Shown in pieces: positions 54,102-63,202 of a stretch of DNA of 64,000 bases. The translations under genes were made by a program, and so were the position numbers. How positions within the stretch are numbered: the stretch's first letter is position 1; the number at the start of each line of letters is the position of its first letter. Source of the DNA: Allobacillus halotolerans. Lineage in GTDB: Bacteria; Bacillota; Bacilli; Bacillales; Alkalibacillaceae. The stretch is from NCBI RefSeq assembly GCF_018967645.1, contig NZ_JAHLZF010000001.1, positions 62,001-126,000 of the forward strand, read 5' to 3'. The notes beneath the pieces were generated by a model. That model worked only from the letters and a program-made list of their open reading frames with translations. It had not been told where the DNA came from and searched no databases.

Positions 54102-55264
54102 AATAAACGAGTCCTTTCTCTGTATTCTGCAACTGATTTTTTCAATTGATCCATGAAGTCAGCTGAAAACTGATCAAGAATTGCGTTAGCGACTTCCCAA
54201 GCAACAACATGTTCCATGACAACAGCAGCGGCCGGAACAGCACAAGAATCTGACCGTTCGATACTCGCTTTAAACGTTTCTTTCGTATCGATATCAACAC
54301 TGTTTAATGGTTTATACAAAGTGGGAATTGGCTTCATTACTCCTTTTACGACGATTGGCATCCCCGTTGTCATGCCGCCTTCAAAACCACCTAATCGATT
54401 CGTTTCTCGTTGATATCCATTTTGCTCACTATAGCTAATCTCATCGTGAATGTCACTTCCGCGTTTGTTTGCTACCTCGAATCCTTCGCCAAACTCTACT
54501 CCTTTGAATGCATTGATACTCATCACACTTCCAGCTATCTTCCCGTCCAGTTTCCGATCAAAATGAACATGCGACCCCAATCCTACTGGTACACCCTCTA
54601 CATGCACTTCACATATGCCACCTATGGAGTCGCCATCTTGTTTCGCCTGATCAATAGCAGCTTTCATATCTTCTTCAACTGAAGGATCAATGACATGCAG
54701 TGCTGATTGATGAGAAATTTCTTGTTTTTCTTGCATCGTTAGCTTGGGTTGGTCATTTGCTTTTACTTGATAAATTTGTTTGACAAAACCCAACACTTCA
54801 ATACCGATTTCACGTAATAACTGTTTGGCAACTGACCCAGCTGCCACCCTCGCAGCTGTTTCACGAGCCGAAGAACGCTCAAGGATATTGCGCATGTCCC
54901 GATGATTGTACTTTAACGCACCGTTCAAATCGGCGTGCCCTGGACGAGGCTTCGTTACTTGCCTACGGATTTCGGTATCATCCTGCAGTGGTTCTGCTCC
55001 CATGATATCCGTCCAATGCTTAAAATCATCATTTTTTAGTACTAGACTAATCGGTGAACCTAAAGTAGATCCGTGTCTGACTCCGGAAGTAATCTCAATT
55101 AAATCTTTTTCGATTTTCATTCGACGGCCTCTGCCGTAGCCACCTTGTCTACGGATCAATGAGTGATTGATATCCTCAGCTAGTAATTGTAAATGAGCTG
55201 GTATCCCTTCGATAATGGTAGTAAGTTGTTTTCCATGTGATTCTCCTGCAGTTAAGTAACGCAT
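54098..55264 (-). CDS. aroC: Chorismate synthase
   Basis: This 388-residue FMN-dependent enzyme makes chorismate from EPSP. The signatures [16 protein letters not shown] and the [18 protein letters not shown] stretch are intact, as is the C-terminal [19 protein letters not shown]. It is called aroF in B. subtilis. It lies 15 bp after cheR and overlaps aroB. Chorismate also feeds menaquinone synthesis. Confidence 0.97.
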   Translation of the reverse strand: MRYLTAGESHGKQLTTIIEGIPAHLQLLAEDINHSLIRRQGGYGRGRRMKIEKDLIEITSGVRHGSTLGSPISLVLKNDDFKHWTDIMGAEPLQDDTEIRRQVTKPRPGHADLNGALKYNHRDMRNILERSSARETAARVAAGSVAKQLLREIGIEVLGFVKQIYQVKANDQPKLTMQEKQEISHQSALHVIDPSVEEDMKAAIDQAKQDGDSIGGICEVHVEGVPVGLGSHVHFDRKLDGKIAGSVMSINAFKGVEFGEGFEVANKRGSDIHDEISYSEQNGYQRETNRLGGFEGGMTTGMPIVVKGVMKPIPTLYKPLNSVDIDTKETFKASIERSDSCAVPAAAVVMEHVVAWEVANAILDQFSADFMDQLKKSVAEYRERTRLF

Positions 55265-55279
55265 TGCTCAAGACTCCTT

Positions 55280-56053
55280 TTAAACCTTTTGATAAAAAAA
55301 TGAATCAATCGCTTGTAGACCATATTTTTCAGGTTGAAATATTTGTTCTGTACTCCCTACAAATAAAATTCCACCCTGCTTTAAATGATTCGCAAATTGT
55401 GTATATATTTTCGTCTTCGCTTCGTCCGTAAAATAAATTAATACGTTTCTGCAACAAATTAGATCATACATTCCTGTATAAGGATCAGCGAGTAAATTAT
55501 GTTGTTTAAATGATATGACCTCTTTTAATGCATTGTTGACTTGAAAAACTTGACTGTTTTGATGAAAATACTTTCTCTTTTGTCCAGTTGTAACTTCTTT
55601 CAATGAACGTTCATGATAAATACCTTGTTGTGCTTTATGTAATACGGTTTCATCCAAGTCCGTTGCCAAGATCTTCATTTGATCCCAACGTAAGAACTCA
55701 TGTAAAAGAATTGCGAGCGTGTAAGGTTCTTCACCTGTTGAACAAGCAGCACTCCATACGTTGATTTGATTTTTATCTTTTATCAATTCAGGCAATAAAT
55801 TAAACTTCAGCCGATCCCATCTTGAACGATTTCGAAAAAATTCGGATACATTGATTGTCATTCGGTCTAACAGTTCTGTTAATAAATCTCGATTATTCTT
55901 TACTGCATCGAAATAGCCAGAAAACGTGTCAAACCCTCGCTTATCCCTTAGAGAAGTCAATCTTCGTTTCATTTGTTTCTCTTTGTATAACCCTAAATCA
56001 ATACCTGTTTGCTGTTTAATCGAACGTACAAATTCAGTATAATCATTCCCCAC
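55280..56053 (-). CDS. cheR: Chemotaxis protein methyltransferase CheR
   Basis: This 257-residue SAM-dependent enzyme methylates glutamates of chemoreceptors. The N-terminal helical domain has KQMKRRLTSLRDKRG, and the SAM site is WSAACSTGEEPYTLAILL. C-terminal RNVLIYFTDEAK and GSTEQIF follow. The start is GTG 56053 with AGGAGAG at 8-nt spacing, giving B. subtilis-like length. An in-frame extension to 56116 has no ribosome site. It implies a motile organism. Confidence 0.95.
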   Translation of the reverse strand: MGNDYTEFVRSIKQQTGIDLGLYKEKQMKRRLTSLRDKRGFDTFSGYFDAVKNNRDLLTELLDRMTINVSEFFRNRSRWDRLKFNLLPELIKDKNQINVWSAACSTGEEPYTLAILLHEFLRWDQMKILATDLDETVLHKAQQGIYHERSLKEVTTGQKRKYFHQNSQVFQVNNALKEVISFKQHNLLADPYTGMYDLICCRNVLIYFTDEAKTKIYTQFANHLKQGGILFVGSTEQIFQPEKYGLQAIDSFFYQKV

Positions 56054-56168
56054 AACTTTTACTCTCCTATATCTGTAATACTTCTTATTATAAAGATAAT
56101 AACGATATAATGCCATTGTTCCATAAGCTCAAGTATATGAAATTAATTCAATCATTTAAACAAACAGC

Positions 56169-56201
56169 AAAAAACCAGCTACGATTTGTAGCTGGTTTTA
56201 A
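56169..56201 (-). terminator. Rho-independent terminator after ndk
   Basis: AAAACCAGCTAC and GTAGCTGGTTTT form a perfect 12-bp stem with a 5-nt loop, flanked by A and T runs on both sides. Confidence 0.88.
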
Positions 56202-56215
56202 GGGCATTTAGATAA

Positions 56216-56662
56216 TTAGTAAACCCAAGTATCTTGATCTTTTTGATAATCAACTAGCTCTTCATTTAGGAAAAATAGTTCGATCTCACGTTTTGCTGAC
56301 TCTTCAGAATCAGAACCATGAATGATGTTCTTCCCAACTGTTAAACCAAAATCACCGCGAATTGTTGCAACGTCTGCATCTTTCGGGTTTGTTGCACCCA
56401 TCATTTTACGTGCTGTTGCAATAACATTTTCACCTTCCCATACCATTGCAAAGACAGGTCCGGAAGTGATGAAGTTAACCAACTCACCGAAGAATGGTTT
56501 ATCACTATGCTCACCGTAATGTGTTTCAGCTAAGTTCTGGGAGATTTGCATTAATTTAGCGCCTGCTAGTTTAAATCCTTTGTTTTCAAAGCGAGATACA
56601 ATATCTCCTACTAGATTACGTTGTACACCATCAGGCTTGACCATAACGAAAGTTCTTTCCAT
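56216..56662 (-). CDS. ndk: Nucleoside diphosphate kinase
   Basis: This 148-residue enzyme equalises nucleoside triphosphate pools by way of a phosphohistidine. The catalytic H115 lies in [12 protein letters not shown] and the N-terminal [13 protein letters not shown] is diagnostic. ATG 56662 is preceded by AGAGGTG; the longer frame to 56692 is not supported. It lies 83 bp after hepT and is followed by a strong terminator. Confidence 0.97.
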   Translation of the reverse strand: MERTFVMVKPDGVQRNLVGDIVSRFENKGFKLAGAKLMQISQNLAETHYGEHSDKPFFGELVNFITSGPVFAMVWEGENVIATARKMMGATNPKDADVATIRGDFGLTVGKNIIHGSDSEESAKREIELFFLNEELVDYQKDQDTWVY

Positions 56663-56745
56663 AGATAACACCTCTTTAATATATTTATGCATTCTTCAAA
56701 CCGTAAAAAGTTTATCAAAGATTGACGAAAATTACAATTTAAATA

Positions 56746-57720
56746 TTAATATTTACGTTTTCCTAAGTAGACTGCGATTTTTCGTAGCGTTTTTTTAATC
56801 GGATGAGACGGTAACGACTCTAATGCATTTAGCGCTCTGTCTAAATAGGCATCACTCCAAGCATAAGCTTCATCAATTGAAGGTGAACTGCTGATATCTT
56901 GGATGGTTTGTTTAATCAGACCTTTATTGTATTCAGTTGGATCTTTAAAATAAGCTTCAATCGATGAACGGGAAGCATCATCATTTTGAATGGCTAAAAT
57001 CGTCGGCAATGTAAGGTGGCCATTCAGCAAATCACTTCCAACGGGTTTACCAAGTTTTTCTTCGGTTGAAGTGAAATCAAGAATATCATCGATGATTTGA
57101 TAAGCCATTCCGATATAGTAGCCAAACTTCTTCAGCTGAATGATTTCTTCATCGTTGCATTTCGAAGAGATTGCTCCAAGCTCCGTACTCGAAGCAATTA
57201 ATAGAGCTGTTTTACGCTTGATCCTTCTAAAATACCGAAATAAATTTTGACCGATCAAGTAACGATCTTTCAATTGTTCAATCTCACCTAAAGTAAGCTG
57301 ATGAATCGTATGGGATAAAACGTGGTGAAGTCTCGGTTCATTCAATTGTTGCAATAATTCCACTGACCGAGCAAAGATAAAATCACCCGTAAACATAGCT
57401 GTGCCATTATCCCAACGATCGTTTACAGTCGGTCGCCCTCTCCGTATTGTTGCTCGGTCAATGACATCGTCATGGACAAGCGAAGCCATGTGGATCAATT
57501 CAAGTGCAACGGCAACTTCAATAACATCTCCCTGTTTTGAAGCACCAAATTTGGATGCTAGCAAGACAAACACCGGACGAATCCGCTTGCCACCCGCTTC
57601 CAATAGGTGATTGGATGTATTGCTGATCATAGACGGTTCAGCAGAGGTTATCTCTTTGATTTTACGTTCAACTTGATCCATCTCTGGCTTGATTGATGAT
57701 AAAGTCGCTGCAAGTTTCAT
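56746..57720 (-). CDS. hepT: Heptaprenyl diphosphate synthase component II
   Basis: This 324-residue catalytic prenyltransferase subunit makes the C35 side chain of menaquinone-7. The first Asp-rich motif is VHDDVIDRA and the second IIDDILDFT; GGKRIRPVF binds substrate. It works with HepS, encoded two genes upstream (hepS-menG-hepT order as in B. subtilis). It starts 17 bp after menG. Confidence 0.95.
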   Translation of the reverse strand: MKLAATLSSIKPEMDQVERKIKEITSAEPSMISNTSNHLLEAGGKRIRPVFVLLASKFGASKQGDVIEVAVALELIHMASLVHDDVIDRATIRRGRPTVNDRWDNGTAMFTGDFIFARSVELLQQLNEPRLHHVLSHTIHQLTLGEIEQLKDRYLIGQNLFRYFRRIKRKTALLIASSTELGAISSKCNDEEIIQLKKFGYYIGMAYQIIDDILDFTSTEEKLGKPVGSDLLNGHLTLPTILAIQNDDASRSSIEAYFKDPTEYNKGLIKQTIQDISSSPSIDEAYAWSDAYLDRALNALESLPSHPIKKTLRKIAVYLGKRKY

Positions 57721-57737
57721 CCGTTTTCACCTTTTCT

Positions 57738-58442
57738 TTATTTAGTGCCTTTATGCATTGCTGCTGCGCCAAGTGCGTATGATTTCACTTGGACTTTCTT
57801 AAATCCTGCTTTTAAAAACATTTTTTTCAGTGTTGCTTTATCGGGAAAGTTTTTTGTTGATTCATTTAACCAGACGTATTCGTCATAACTTTTTGCAAAT
57901 AACTTACCAAACAAAGGCATGATATGTCGGAAATAAAAGAAATACAGTTGCTTATAAACCGGTAATGTTGGCTGTGATGTCTCGAGACAGACAACTTTTC
58001 CACCGGGTTTAACAACGCGGTACATCTCTTGCAATACACGATCGTAATCAGGAACATTACGTAAACCGAATCCGATAGTGACATAGTCGAATGAGTTATC
58101 CGCATACGGCAAATTCATTGCATCTCCATGAGTGAAGGTGATGTTCTCAATTTTTTGGTCTGCGATCTTTTTCTTTCCGACCGAAAGCATATTTTGACTA
58201 AAATCCAAGCCGACGACATGGCCATCTTGTCCGGTTGCTTCAGATAAGGCAATTGTCCAATCGCCAGTCCCACAGCAAACATCCAAGCAATCCGAGCCTT
58301 GTTCCACAGCCATTCGCTTCATTACATCTTTGCGCCATGCTTTGTGGCGTTGAAATGATATGATTGAATTCATTTTATCGTAACGGCTATATATTTTTTC
58401 AAATACAGAATGTACTTTTTCAGATTTTGTTTGAGGGTCCAT
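57738..58442 (-). CDS. menG: Demethylmenaquinone methyltransferase
   Basis: This 234-residue SAM enzyme does the last step of menaquinone synthesis. SAM motif I is [14 protein letters not shown] and the family signature [10 protein letters not shown] follows. ATG 58442 with AGGAG upstream gives B. subtilis-like length (MenH/UbiE). An extension to 58484 would overlap hepS further and lacks a site. Flanked by hepS and hepT, it completes a menaquinone tail and ring-methylation operon. Confidence 0.95.
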   Translation of the reverse strand: MDPQTKSEKVHSVFEKIYSRYDKMNSIISFQRHKAWRKDVMKRMAVEQGSDCLDVCCGTGDWTIALSEATGQDGHVVGLDFSQNMLSVGKKKIADQKIENITFTHGDAMNLPYADNSFDYVTIGFGLRNVPDYDRVLQEMYRVVKPGGKVVCLETSQPTLPVYKQLYFFYFRHIMPLFGKLFAKSYDEYVWLNESTKNFPDKATLKKMFLKAGFKKVQVKSYALGAAAMHKGTK

Positions 58443-58455
58443 TTGTCTCCTACTT

Positions 58456-59109
58456 TCATTCACAGTTAATTGAAGTCTCTTCAAACTGTGATTTTCGTTC
58501 TAGCCATTTCTCTATTACTTGGCTGTTTTGTTTAATCATCTTTTCAATCCAAAATGGCTGTTGCCGATAGACAAAATGATAAATAATTTGTTTGCGCAGG
58601 TAATTATAGTCAGTAAGCTGATAATACGAGGCATAAGCATCATATAAACCGATATAAATATCCTCGACTTTATTAAGGATCTCTATAGCGGATAACTGTT
58701 CATTATGTAGAAGCTCAATTTTCGTACGGTTAACTTGCTTAACTGGTTCAAGAAAGTGATCCAGAGCGCTTAGTTCACCACTGCCAGATAACAGTTTATA
58801 GAACCAGGAACTATGATAATCCCCAATCAGTGCATTCATTTGTATCGATCCAACCATGTTATATGTGCGGTCATTTGGTAAAAAATCAAACTCGACACGG
58901 TCGTGGATTTGAAGGGAAACTTGCATATGAATGACAGCATCATAAATAACCTGCTCCCGACTATCCAGTTCAGGTTTTAATTCCCTAAAAAAACGTAGGT
59001 GATGCTTAAGACCGGTCATGTCATAACGGTCTGCTTTTACGTATGTATGTTTGTATTGTTCTATAAATGTATGGACCAATTGATCCTGATACTCATTTAC
59101 TGAATTCAA
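58456..59109 (-). CDS. hepS: Heptaprenyl diphosphate synthase component I
   Basis: This 217-residue non-catalytic subunit binds substrate and determines chain length with HepT. Helical segments such as [22 protein letters not shown] and the C-terminal [22 protein letters not shown] fit the family. It is somewhat shorter at the N-terminus than B. subtilis HepS, as I recall it. The start is TTG 59109, preceded by GGTGA at 5-nt spacing. In B. subtilis mtrA and mtrB precede it; here only intergenic DNA does. Confidence 0.88.
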   Translation of the reverse strand: MNSVNEYQDQLVHTFIEQYKHTYVKADRYDMTGLKHHLRFFRELKPELDSREQVIYDAVIHMQVSLQIHDRVEFDFLPNDRTYNMVGSIQMNALIGDYHSSWFYKLLSGSGELSALDHFLEPVKQVNRTKIELLHNEQLSAIEILNKVEDIYIGLYDAYASYYQLTDYNYLRKQIIYHFVYRQQPFWIEKMIKQNSQVIEKWLERKSQFEETSINCE

Positions 59110-59383
59110 TTAAATCACCAACTATTACGTTCTAGGACTCCTATGATATTTTAGCATGTCCGAGTGAAATTCGCTAACAAGATGAAGGGAAAAATCAAAA
59201 TTTCATTTACTGATTTAAATTGAAAATCGATTTTTTATTCCTCATTCGTTTAGTTCGACTTCTTACAGGATATATTGACTCCCCGGTTACACCTTTGGAT
59301 CTGATTTAAACGATTCGCTAATTTGACCAAAAAAACAATATAAACGAGGTCAAAAATTATCTCTATCGTTATTATAGACAAAA
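59110..59383. other. Intergenic region upstream of hepS without a gene
   Basis: AT-rich DNA between the hup terminator and hepS. It should hold the hepS-menG-hepT promoter, but only weak hexamers were found (TAAAAT near 59145). No open frame, RNA motif or remnant of mtrA/mtrB was recognised. Confidence 0.6.
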
Positions 59384-59414
59384 ATAAAAAAAGGAGGTTA
59401 AACCTCCTTTTTAG
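59384..59414 (-). terminator. Rho-independent terminator after hup, with anti-Shine-Dalgarno arm
   Basis: AAAAAGGAGGTT and AACCTCCTTTTT form a near-perfect stem with a tiny loop, then TTTTATTTTT on the minus strand. The ACCTCCT arm is complementary to AGGAGGT of the hup ribosome site. Confidence 0.92.
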
Positions 59415-59432
59415 GGAACACCCTATGTACTG

Positions 59433-59705
59433 TTATTTCACAGCATCTTTTAGGGCTTTACCAGCTTTAAATGCTGGAACTTTACTTGCAGGGATGTCAA
59501 TTTGTTCACCAGTTTGAGGGTTACGTCCCTTACGAGCAGAACGCTCACGTACCTCAAAGTTACCGAAACCGATTAATTGTACTTTTTCTGATTTTTTCAA
59601 TGAACCAGTGATTGCATCAAATACTGCATCAACAGCGTTGGAAGCATCTTTTTTAGAAAGATCAGCTTGCTCTGCAACTGCATTAATTAAGTCTGTTTTG
59701 TTCAT
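59433..59705 (-). CDS. hup: Nucleoid protein HU
   Basis: This 90-residue dimeric DNA-bending protein has [20 protein letters not shown] at the N-terminus. The beta-arm region [21 protein letters not shown] includes the intercalating RNPQTG tip. It is hbs of B. subtilis, essential for nucleoid structure. ATG 59705 follows AGGAGGTGAG; the frame to 59714 runs into that site. It lies between spoIVA and hepS as in B. subtilis, with a leader of nearly 200 nt. Confidence 0.97.
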   Translation of the reverse strand: MNKTDLINAVAEQADLSKKDASNAVDAVFDAITGSLKKSEKVQLIGFGNFEVRERSARKGRNPQTGEQIDIPASKVPAFKAGKALKDAVK

Positions 59706-59908
59706 CCGTCTCACCTCCTCTCAAAGAGTGAGTAACTATATTAAATTGCACATTGTAGAATTTATACAATTGCAACTTAACCATAATTTACACGAAATGA
59801 TAATTCTGCATCGTTTACTTGTGTTGCTTGTTTTCAATTCACAAACCGGAACATTGGCTTCTAAGCTTTACAAAGCCTATATCCTCTAGGCTCGCTAGCT
59901 GTATTTGA

Positions 59909-59937
59909 ATAGTATCACAAGCATATCCACCTTTCAA
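59909..59937 (-). promoter_or_regulatory. SigA-type promoter of hup, with long leader
   Basis: TTGAAA (59932-59937) and TACTAT (59909-59914) have an exact 17-bp spacer. The predicted start near 59902 gives a leader of about 197 nt before ATG 59705. A second, weaker set (TTAAGT-17-TACAAT) lies closer to the gene. Nothing else was found in the 59706-59999 gap. Confidence 0.7.
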
Positions 59938-59999
59938 TATAAAAATGCCTAAAAGCCCTAATTTATCAACGTTTTAAGACATTTTTCTCATTTTAAACA

Positions 60000-60029
60000 G
60001 AAAAAAAGCGACAACTTTTTGTCGCTTTT
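60000..60029 (-). terminator. Rho-independent terminator after spoIVA
   Basis: AAAAGCGACAA and TTGTCGCTTTT form a perfect stem with a 4-nt loop, ending in TTTTTTT on the minus strand. Confidence 0.9.
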
Positions 60030-60035
60030 GCAAAT

Positions 60036-61514
60036 TTATAGGATAATGGCAATCAACCCGCCGCTTCCTTCATTAATGATTCGCTCTAGTGTATCTTTCA
60101 GTTTATATCGTGCGTGTTCTGGCATGAGTGTTAACTTAGCATGTATTCCTTCTCGGACAATAGAACTCAATGAACGCCCAAAAATGTCTGACTTCCAAAT
60201 GGATAAAGGATCTTCTTCAAAATCTTGCATTAAATAGCGAACAAGCTCTTCACTTTGTTTTTCTGTTCCAATAATCGGAGCGAATTCCGATTCGACATCC
60301 ACTTTAATCATATGAATGGAAGGAGCAACAGCCTTTAACCTGACTCCATATCGAGGACCTTGACGTATAATTTCAGGCTCTTCCAATTTCATATCTTCTA
60401 AGGTAGGATTTGCAACCCCATAACCGGTCTGCCTGACCATAGCAATCGCATCTTGATACTGATCGTATTCTCTTTTGGCATCTGCATAATCCTGAATCAA
60501 TTCAAGTAAATGATCTTTACCACGTATTTCAACACCAACAATTTCATTCAATACTTGATCATATAACTCATCTGATGTGTGTAACTCAACTTCAGCAATA
60601 CCTTCGCCCATCTCCATTCCGGACAATCTGGCATCGGTGACGAAATCATAATCATAAAAATTACCTACTACTTGGTCGACATCTCTCAGGCGCCGAACAT
60701 CTTTGACCGTTTCTTGTATGGCCTCTTGAAATTGCTTTCTAAGCCAATGTTCTTCTTTTAAGGACATGACCCAACTTGGTAGATTCACATTGACTTCAAT
60801 GACTGGAAACTCATACAATGCTTCCCGTAAAATATTGTGAATGTCATCTTCTCTCATATCTTCCACAGATACTGAGATGACAGGAATATCATATTCCTCC
60901 GCCAATTCATTACGAAGCTCGATCGTTTCCTGTTCATGTGGCCTAGAGGAATTGAGCACCATAATAAAAGGTTTTCCCACCTCTTTTAATTCTTCTACCA
61001 CACGAGCTTCCGCATCCACATATTCATCCCTTGGAATTTCACCAAAAGACCCATCTGTTGTCACGACAACGCCAATCGTCGAATGCTCTTGAATAACTTT
61101 TCTTGTTCCAATTTCCGCTGCATCCGGAAAAGGTATAGCCTCTTCATACCAAGGTGTATGAATCATTCGTGGGCCATTCTCATCTTCAAAACCTTTTGCT
61201 CCATTAACCGTATACCCTACACAATCAACTAATCTGACTTTGACATCCAAACCTTCATCAACGGAAATTTCCACTGCGTTGTTCGGTATAAACTTAGGTT
61301 CTGTCGTCATAATTGTTTTTCCGGCTGCACTTTGTGGAAGTTCGTCCGTAGCACGATCACGCTCATCTTCAGATTCAATGTTTGGCAAAACAATCTGATT
61401 CATGAATTTTTTGATGAACGTGGATTTACCTGTTCGCACAGCACCTACAACACCTAGGTAAATATCTCCGTTGGTCCGCTTTGATATGTCGTGAAACACG
61501 TTGAAATTATCCAT
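60036..61514 (-). CDS. spoIVA: Spore coat morphogenetic ATPase SpoIVA
   Basis: This 492-residue ATPase polymerises on the forespore surface as the coat basement layer. The Walker A motif GAVRTGKS is at 24-31, with DCVGYTVNG and VLNSSRPHE in the TRAFAC-derived NTPase domain (about 1-240). The C-terminal middle and targeting regions, ending GSGGLIAIIL, are intact and the length equals B. subtilis SpoIVA. GGAGGG precedes the ATG and a SigE-like promoter lies upstream. It marks the organism as spore-forming. Confidence 0.98.
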   Translation of the reverse strand: MDNFNVFHDISKRTNGDIYLGVVGAVRTGKSTFIKKFMNQIVLPNIESEDERDRATDELPQSAAGKTIMTTEPKFIPNNAVEISVDEGLDVKVRLVDCVGYTVNGAKGFEDENGPRMIHTPWYEEAIPFPDAAEIGTRKVIQEHSTIGVVVTTDGSFGEIPRDEYVDAEARVVEELKEVGKPFIMVLNSSRPHEQETIELRNELAEEYDIPVISVSVEDMREDDIHNILREALYEFPVIEVNVNLPSWVMSLKEEHWLRKQFQEAIQETVKDVRRLRDVDQVVGNFYDYDFVTDARLSGMEMGEGIAEVELHTSDELYDQVLNEIVGVEIRGKDHLLELIQDYADAKREYDQYQDAIAMVRQTGYGVANPTLEDMKLEEPEIIRQGPRYGVRLKAVAPSIHMIKVDVESEFAPIIGTEKQSEELVRYLMQDFEEDPLSIWKSDIFGRSLSSIVREGIHAKLTLMPEHARYKLKDTLERIINEGSGGLIAIIL

Positions 61515-61570
61515 CTTATCCCTCCGACCTTTTATACAGTATCGATTAACTGTTATTCATATGCACTATT

Positions 61571-61600
61571 AACTTATGACGTTGTCCTACTTGAATATGC
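61571..61600 (-). promoter_or_regulatory. Putative SigE promoter of spoIVA
   Basis: GCATATT (61594-61600) and CATAAGTT (61571-61578) are 15 bp apart on the minus strand, close to the SigE pattern of an ATATT -35 and a CATACAxT -10. The start would be about 50 nt before ATG 61514. SigE control of spoIVA is established in B. subtilis. Confidence 0.5.
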
Positions 61601-61611
61601 CAGAAACACAT

Positions 61612-61654
61612 AAAAAAATAGAGATCCTACAGTTTCCTTAGTAGAATCTCTATG
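61612..61654 (-). terminator. Rho-independent terminator after yphF
   Basis: ATAGAGATcCTAC (from 61618) and GTAGaATCTCTAT (to 61653) form a 13-bp stem with one mismatch, followed on the minus strand by TTTTTTTAT. Confidence 0.85.
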
Positions 61655-61669
61655 TCATAAGATTAAAAG

Positions 61670-62380
61670 TTATTCGGATGACTCCAATATAATTTCTCCA
61701 TTATCCAAAAACATGGCTGGTGAATAGGCTGGCACGATTGGGTAATGCTCTGTAAGAAGGTAACGAAGGTCTCCTTCGTATTCCTCAATCCCTTCTTCCT
61801 CCATTAATTGGTATACATCTGGCCTGAAGTCGACTTTTGCTTCTCCTCCTTTACCGATAACGAGATCTAACGTTTGTTCGGTATAGGGACTATCGACTGT
61901 ATAACCATCTTTTAGTCTTAATTTTTCCTGATCTATGGAGAAAACCCCTTTACCTAACCGATCACCAAAGGGTGCAAAATCATGTTCATTTCGATATAAA
62001 TTGATTTGATAATTGACTGTTCTTAAACGCTGTGTAATTCGTGCGTCAACGACCTTTACGGTTGGATCGTTCTCTGGATTAATTAGAACATAAGAATAAG
62101 CTCCTCCACCTGCGAATGAGTTGCTAGGTACTTCACCCATTATTCCTTTTTCTCGTAACACTTGGAAATCAATAGGGTATTTAATAAAAATAGGTGTGTT
62201 TTGATCTTTTGTTTCAATTGGCAACAATCCGTCTGTTGCTTTTCGGTATTCATCAACAGCTTCTTGTACACGATTTAATTGTTCATCATTCGTTGCTTGG
62301 TTTTCAGTAAGCTGATCATTCGGATAAAGACACCCAGTTAAAAGGATGCTCGAAAAGATCAATAAAAGAATACGCATCAT
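61670..62380 (-). CDS. yphF: YphF-like lipoprotein
   Basis: This 236-residue protein has a lipoprotein signal with lipobox LLTGC. A helical stretch (RVQEAVDEYRKATDGLLPIETKD) and a predominantly beta domain with SFAGGGAYSYVLINPENDPTVKV follow. Position between spoIVA and yphE matches B. subtilis yphF, of unknown function. It should sit on the outer membrane face or in the forespore intermembrane space. It lies 14 bp after yphE. Confidence 0.85.
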   Translation of the reverse strand: MMRILLLIFSSILLTGCLYPNDQLTENQATNDEQLNRVQEAVDEYRKATDGLLPIETKDQNTPIFIKYPIDFQVLREKGIMGEVPSNSFAGGGAYSYVLINPENDPTVKVVDARITQRLRTVNYQINLYRNEHDFAPFGDRLGKGVFSIDQEKLRLKDGYTVDSPYTEQTLDLVIGKGGEAKVDFRPDVYQLMEEEGIEEYEGDLRYLLTEHYPIVPAYSPAMFLDNGEIILESSE

Positions 62381-62394
62381 TCTTCATCCCTCAT

Positions 62395-62592
62395 TTATTC
62401 AGTAGGTCCACTTAGAACAATATAGAAAATAATGATTGCTCCGACTATCAAACATATGTAAGCCGTTAAAGAAACGATAAATCGCAAAATACCTGACAGC
62501 TTGTTTCGGGCCAAAATAATTAATCCAGTTGCAGCAAAGAGTAAAACCATTCCTCCAAATGATATGTACATATTCAGCATTGATTGAGACAT
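62395..62592 (-). CDS. yphE: YphE family small membrane protein (DUF2768)
   Basis: This 65-residue protein is almost entirely two membrane helices (about 8-28 and 36-60) joined by the basic loop LARNKLSG. Family and position match YphE of B. subtilis, of unknown function. GAGG lies 7 nt before the ATG. It is probably cotranscribed with yphF. Confidence 0.85.
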   Translation of the reverse strand: MSQSMLNMYISFGGMVLLFAATGLIILARNKLSGILRFIVSLTAYICLIVGAIIIFYIVLSGPTE

Positions 62593-62727
62593 GTTACAAC
62601 CTCACTTTCTTCCCCACTGATTATATCACATTCTATCATTCGCTTATAAGTATTGAACTTGAAAGCTTTGTGAATTCTTAGGGCAAATGTACAGGTCAGG
62701 TGAAAACGATATAACAAACCAAAAAAA

Positions 62728-62760
62728 AGAAAAAAGAGGTGTAGGGGCATACACCTCTCA
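62728..62760 (-). terminator. Rho-independent terminator after spoVIF
   Basis: AGAGGTGTA (62735-62743) and TACACCTCT (62750-62758) form a perfect 9-bp stem, followed on the minus strand by TTTTTTCTTTTTTTT. It lies in the 62593-62848 gap, where no gene was seen. Confidence 0.85.
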
Positions 62761-62848
62761 GACTAATTCCTCACAAGCAGCTCATCAATCTTTCACCATA
62801 TCATATGACAATCGTGTGGGTTTGAACGTTCGCTAGCCTATACAATTG

Positions 62849-63112
62849 CTATTTTTTAAAAATTTGTTGAAGCATGTTCGCATCCATTGATTGATTCTTT
62901 TTTGTAACCAATTCAACAATTCGGTCTTCTTTCTCTTTTGTTACCGGACGATTGGCTATTTTTCCTAACTTCCTGACAAGATTTCTAACCGTATTTTCAT
63001 CCGAGAAATTTGCTTGCTGCATAGCATTTGCTACTTGCATGATTTCCTGTGGTGAAATATCAGCTTTCTTGCTCAGATGATCCATAATTGAATTTGTAAC
63101 GTCATCCTTCAT
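62849..63112 (-). CDS. spoVIF: Stage VI sporulation protein F-like protein
   Basis: This 87-residue helical protein has the family core ISPQEIMQVANAMQQANFSDENTVRNLVRKLGKIANRPVTKEKED. SpoVIF of B. subtilis is needed for late coat assembly and works with the coat regulator GerE. ATG 63112 follows AAGGAGG at 7-nt spacing; the longer frame to 63136 is unsupported. It lies close to spoIVA, in keeping with a sporulation role. Confidence 0.8.
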   Translation of the reverse strand: MKDDVTNSIMDHLSKKADISPQEIMQVANAMQQANFSDENTVRNLVRKLGKIANRPVTKEKEDRIVELVTKKNQSMDANMLQQIFKK

Positions 63113-63202
63113 ACATTTTCCTCCTTGTGAATGCATTCATATTACTATATGCATTGTGGAGAAAGCTGTTCGTTTTGACGCTTGAAGGATACGTGATTAA
63201 TT

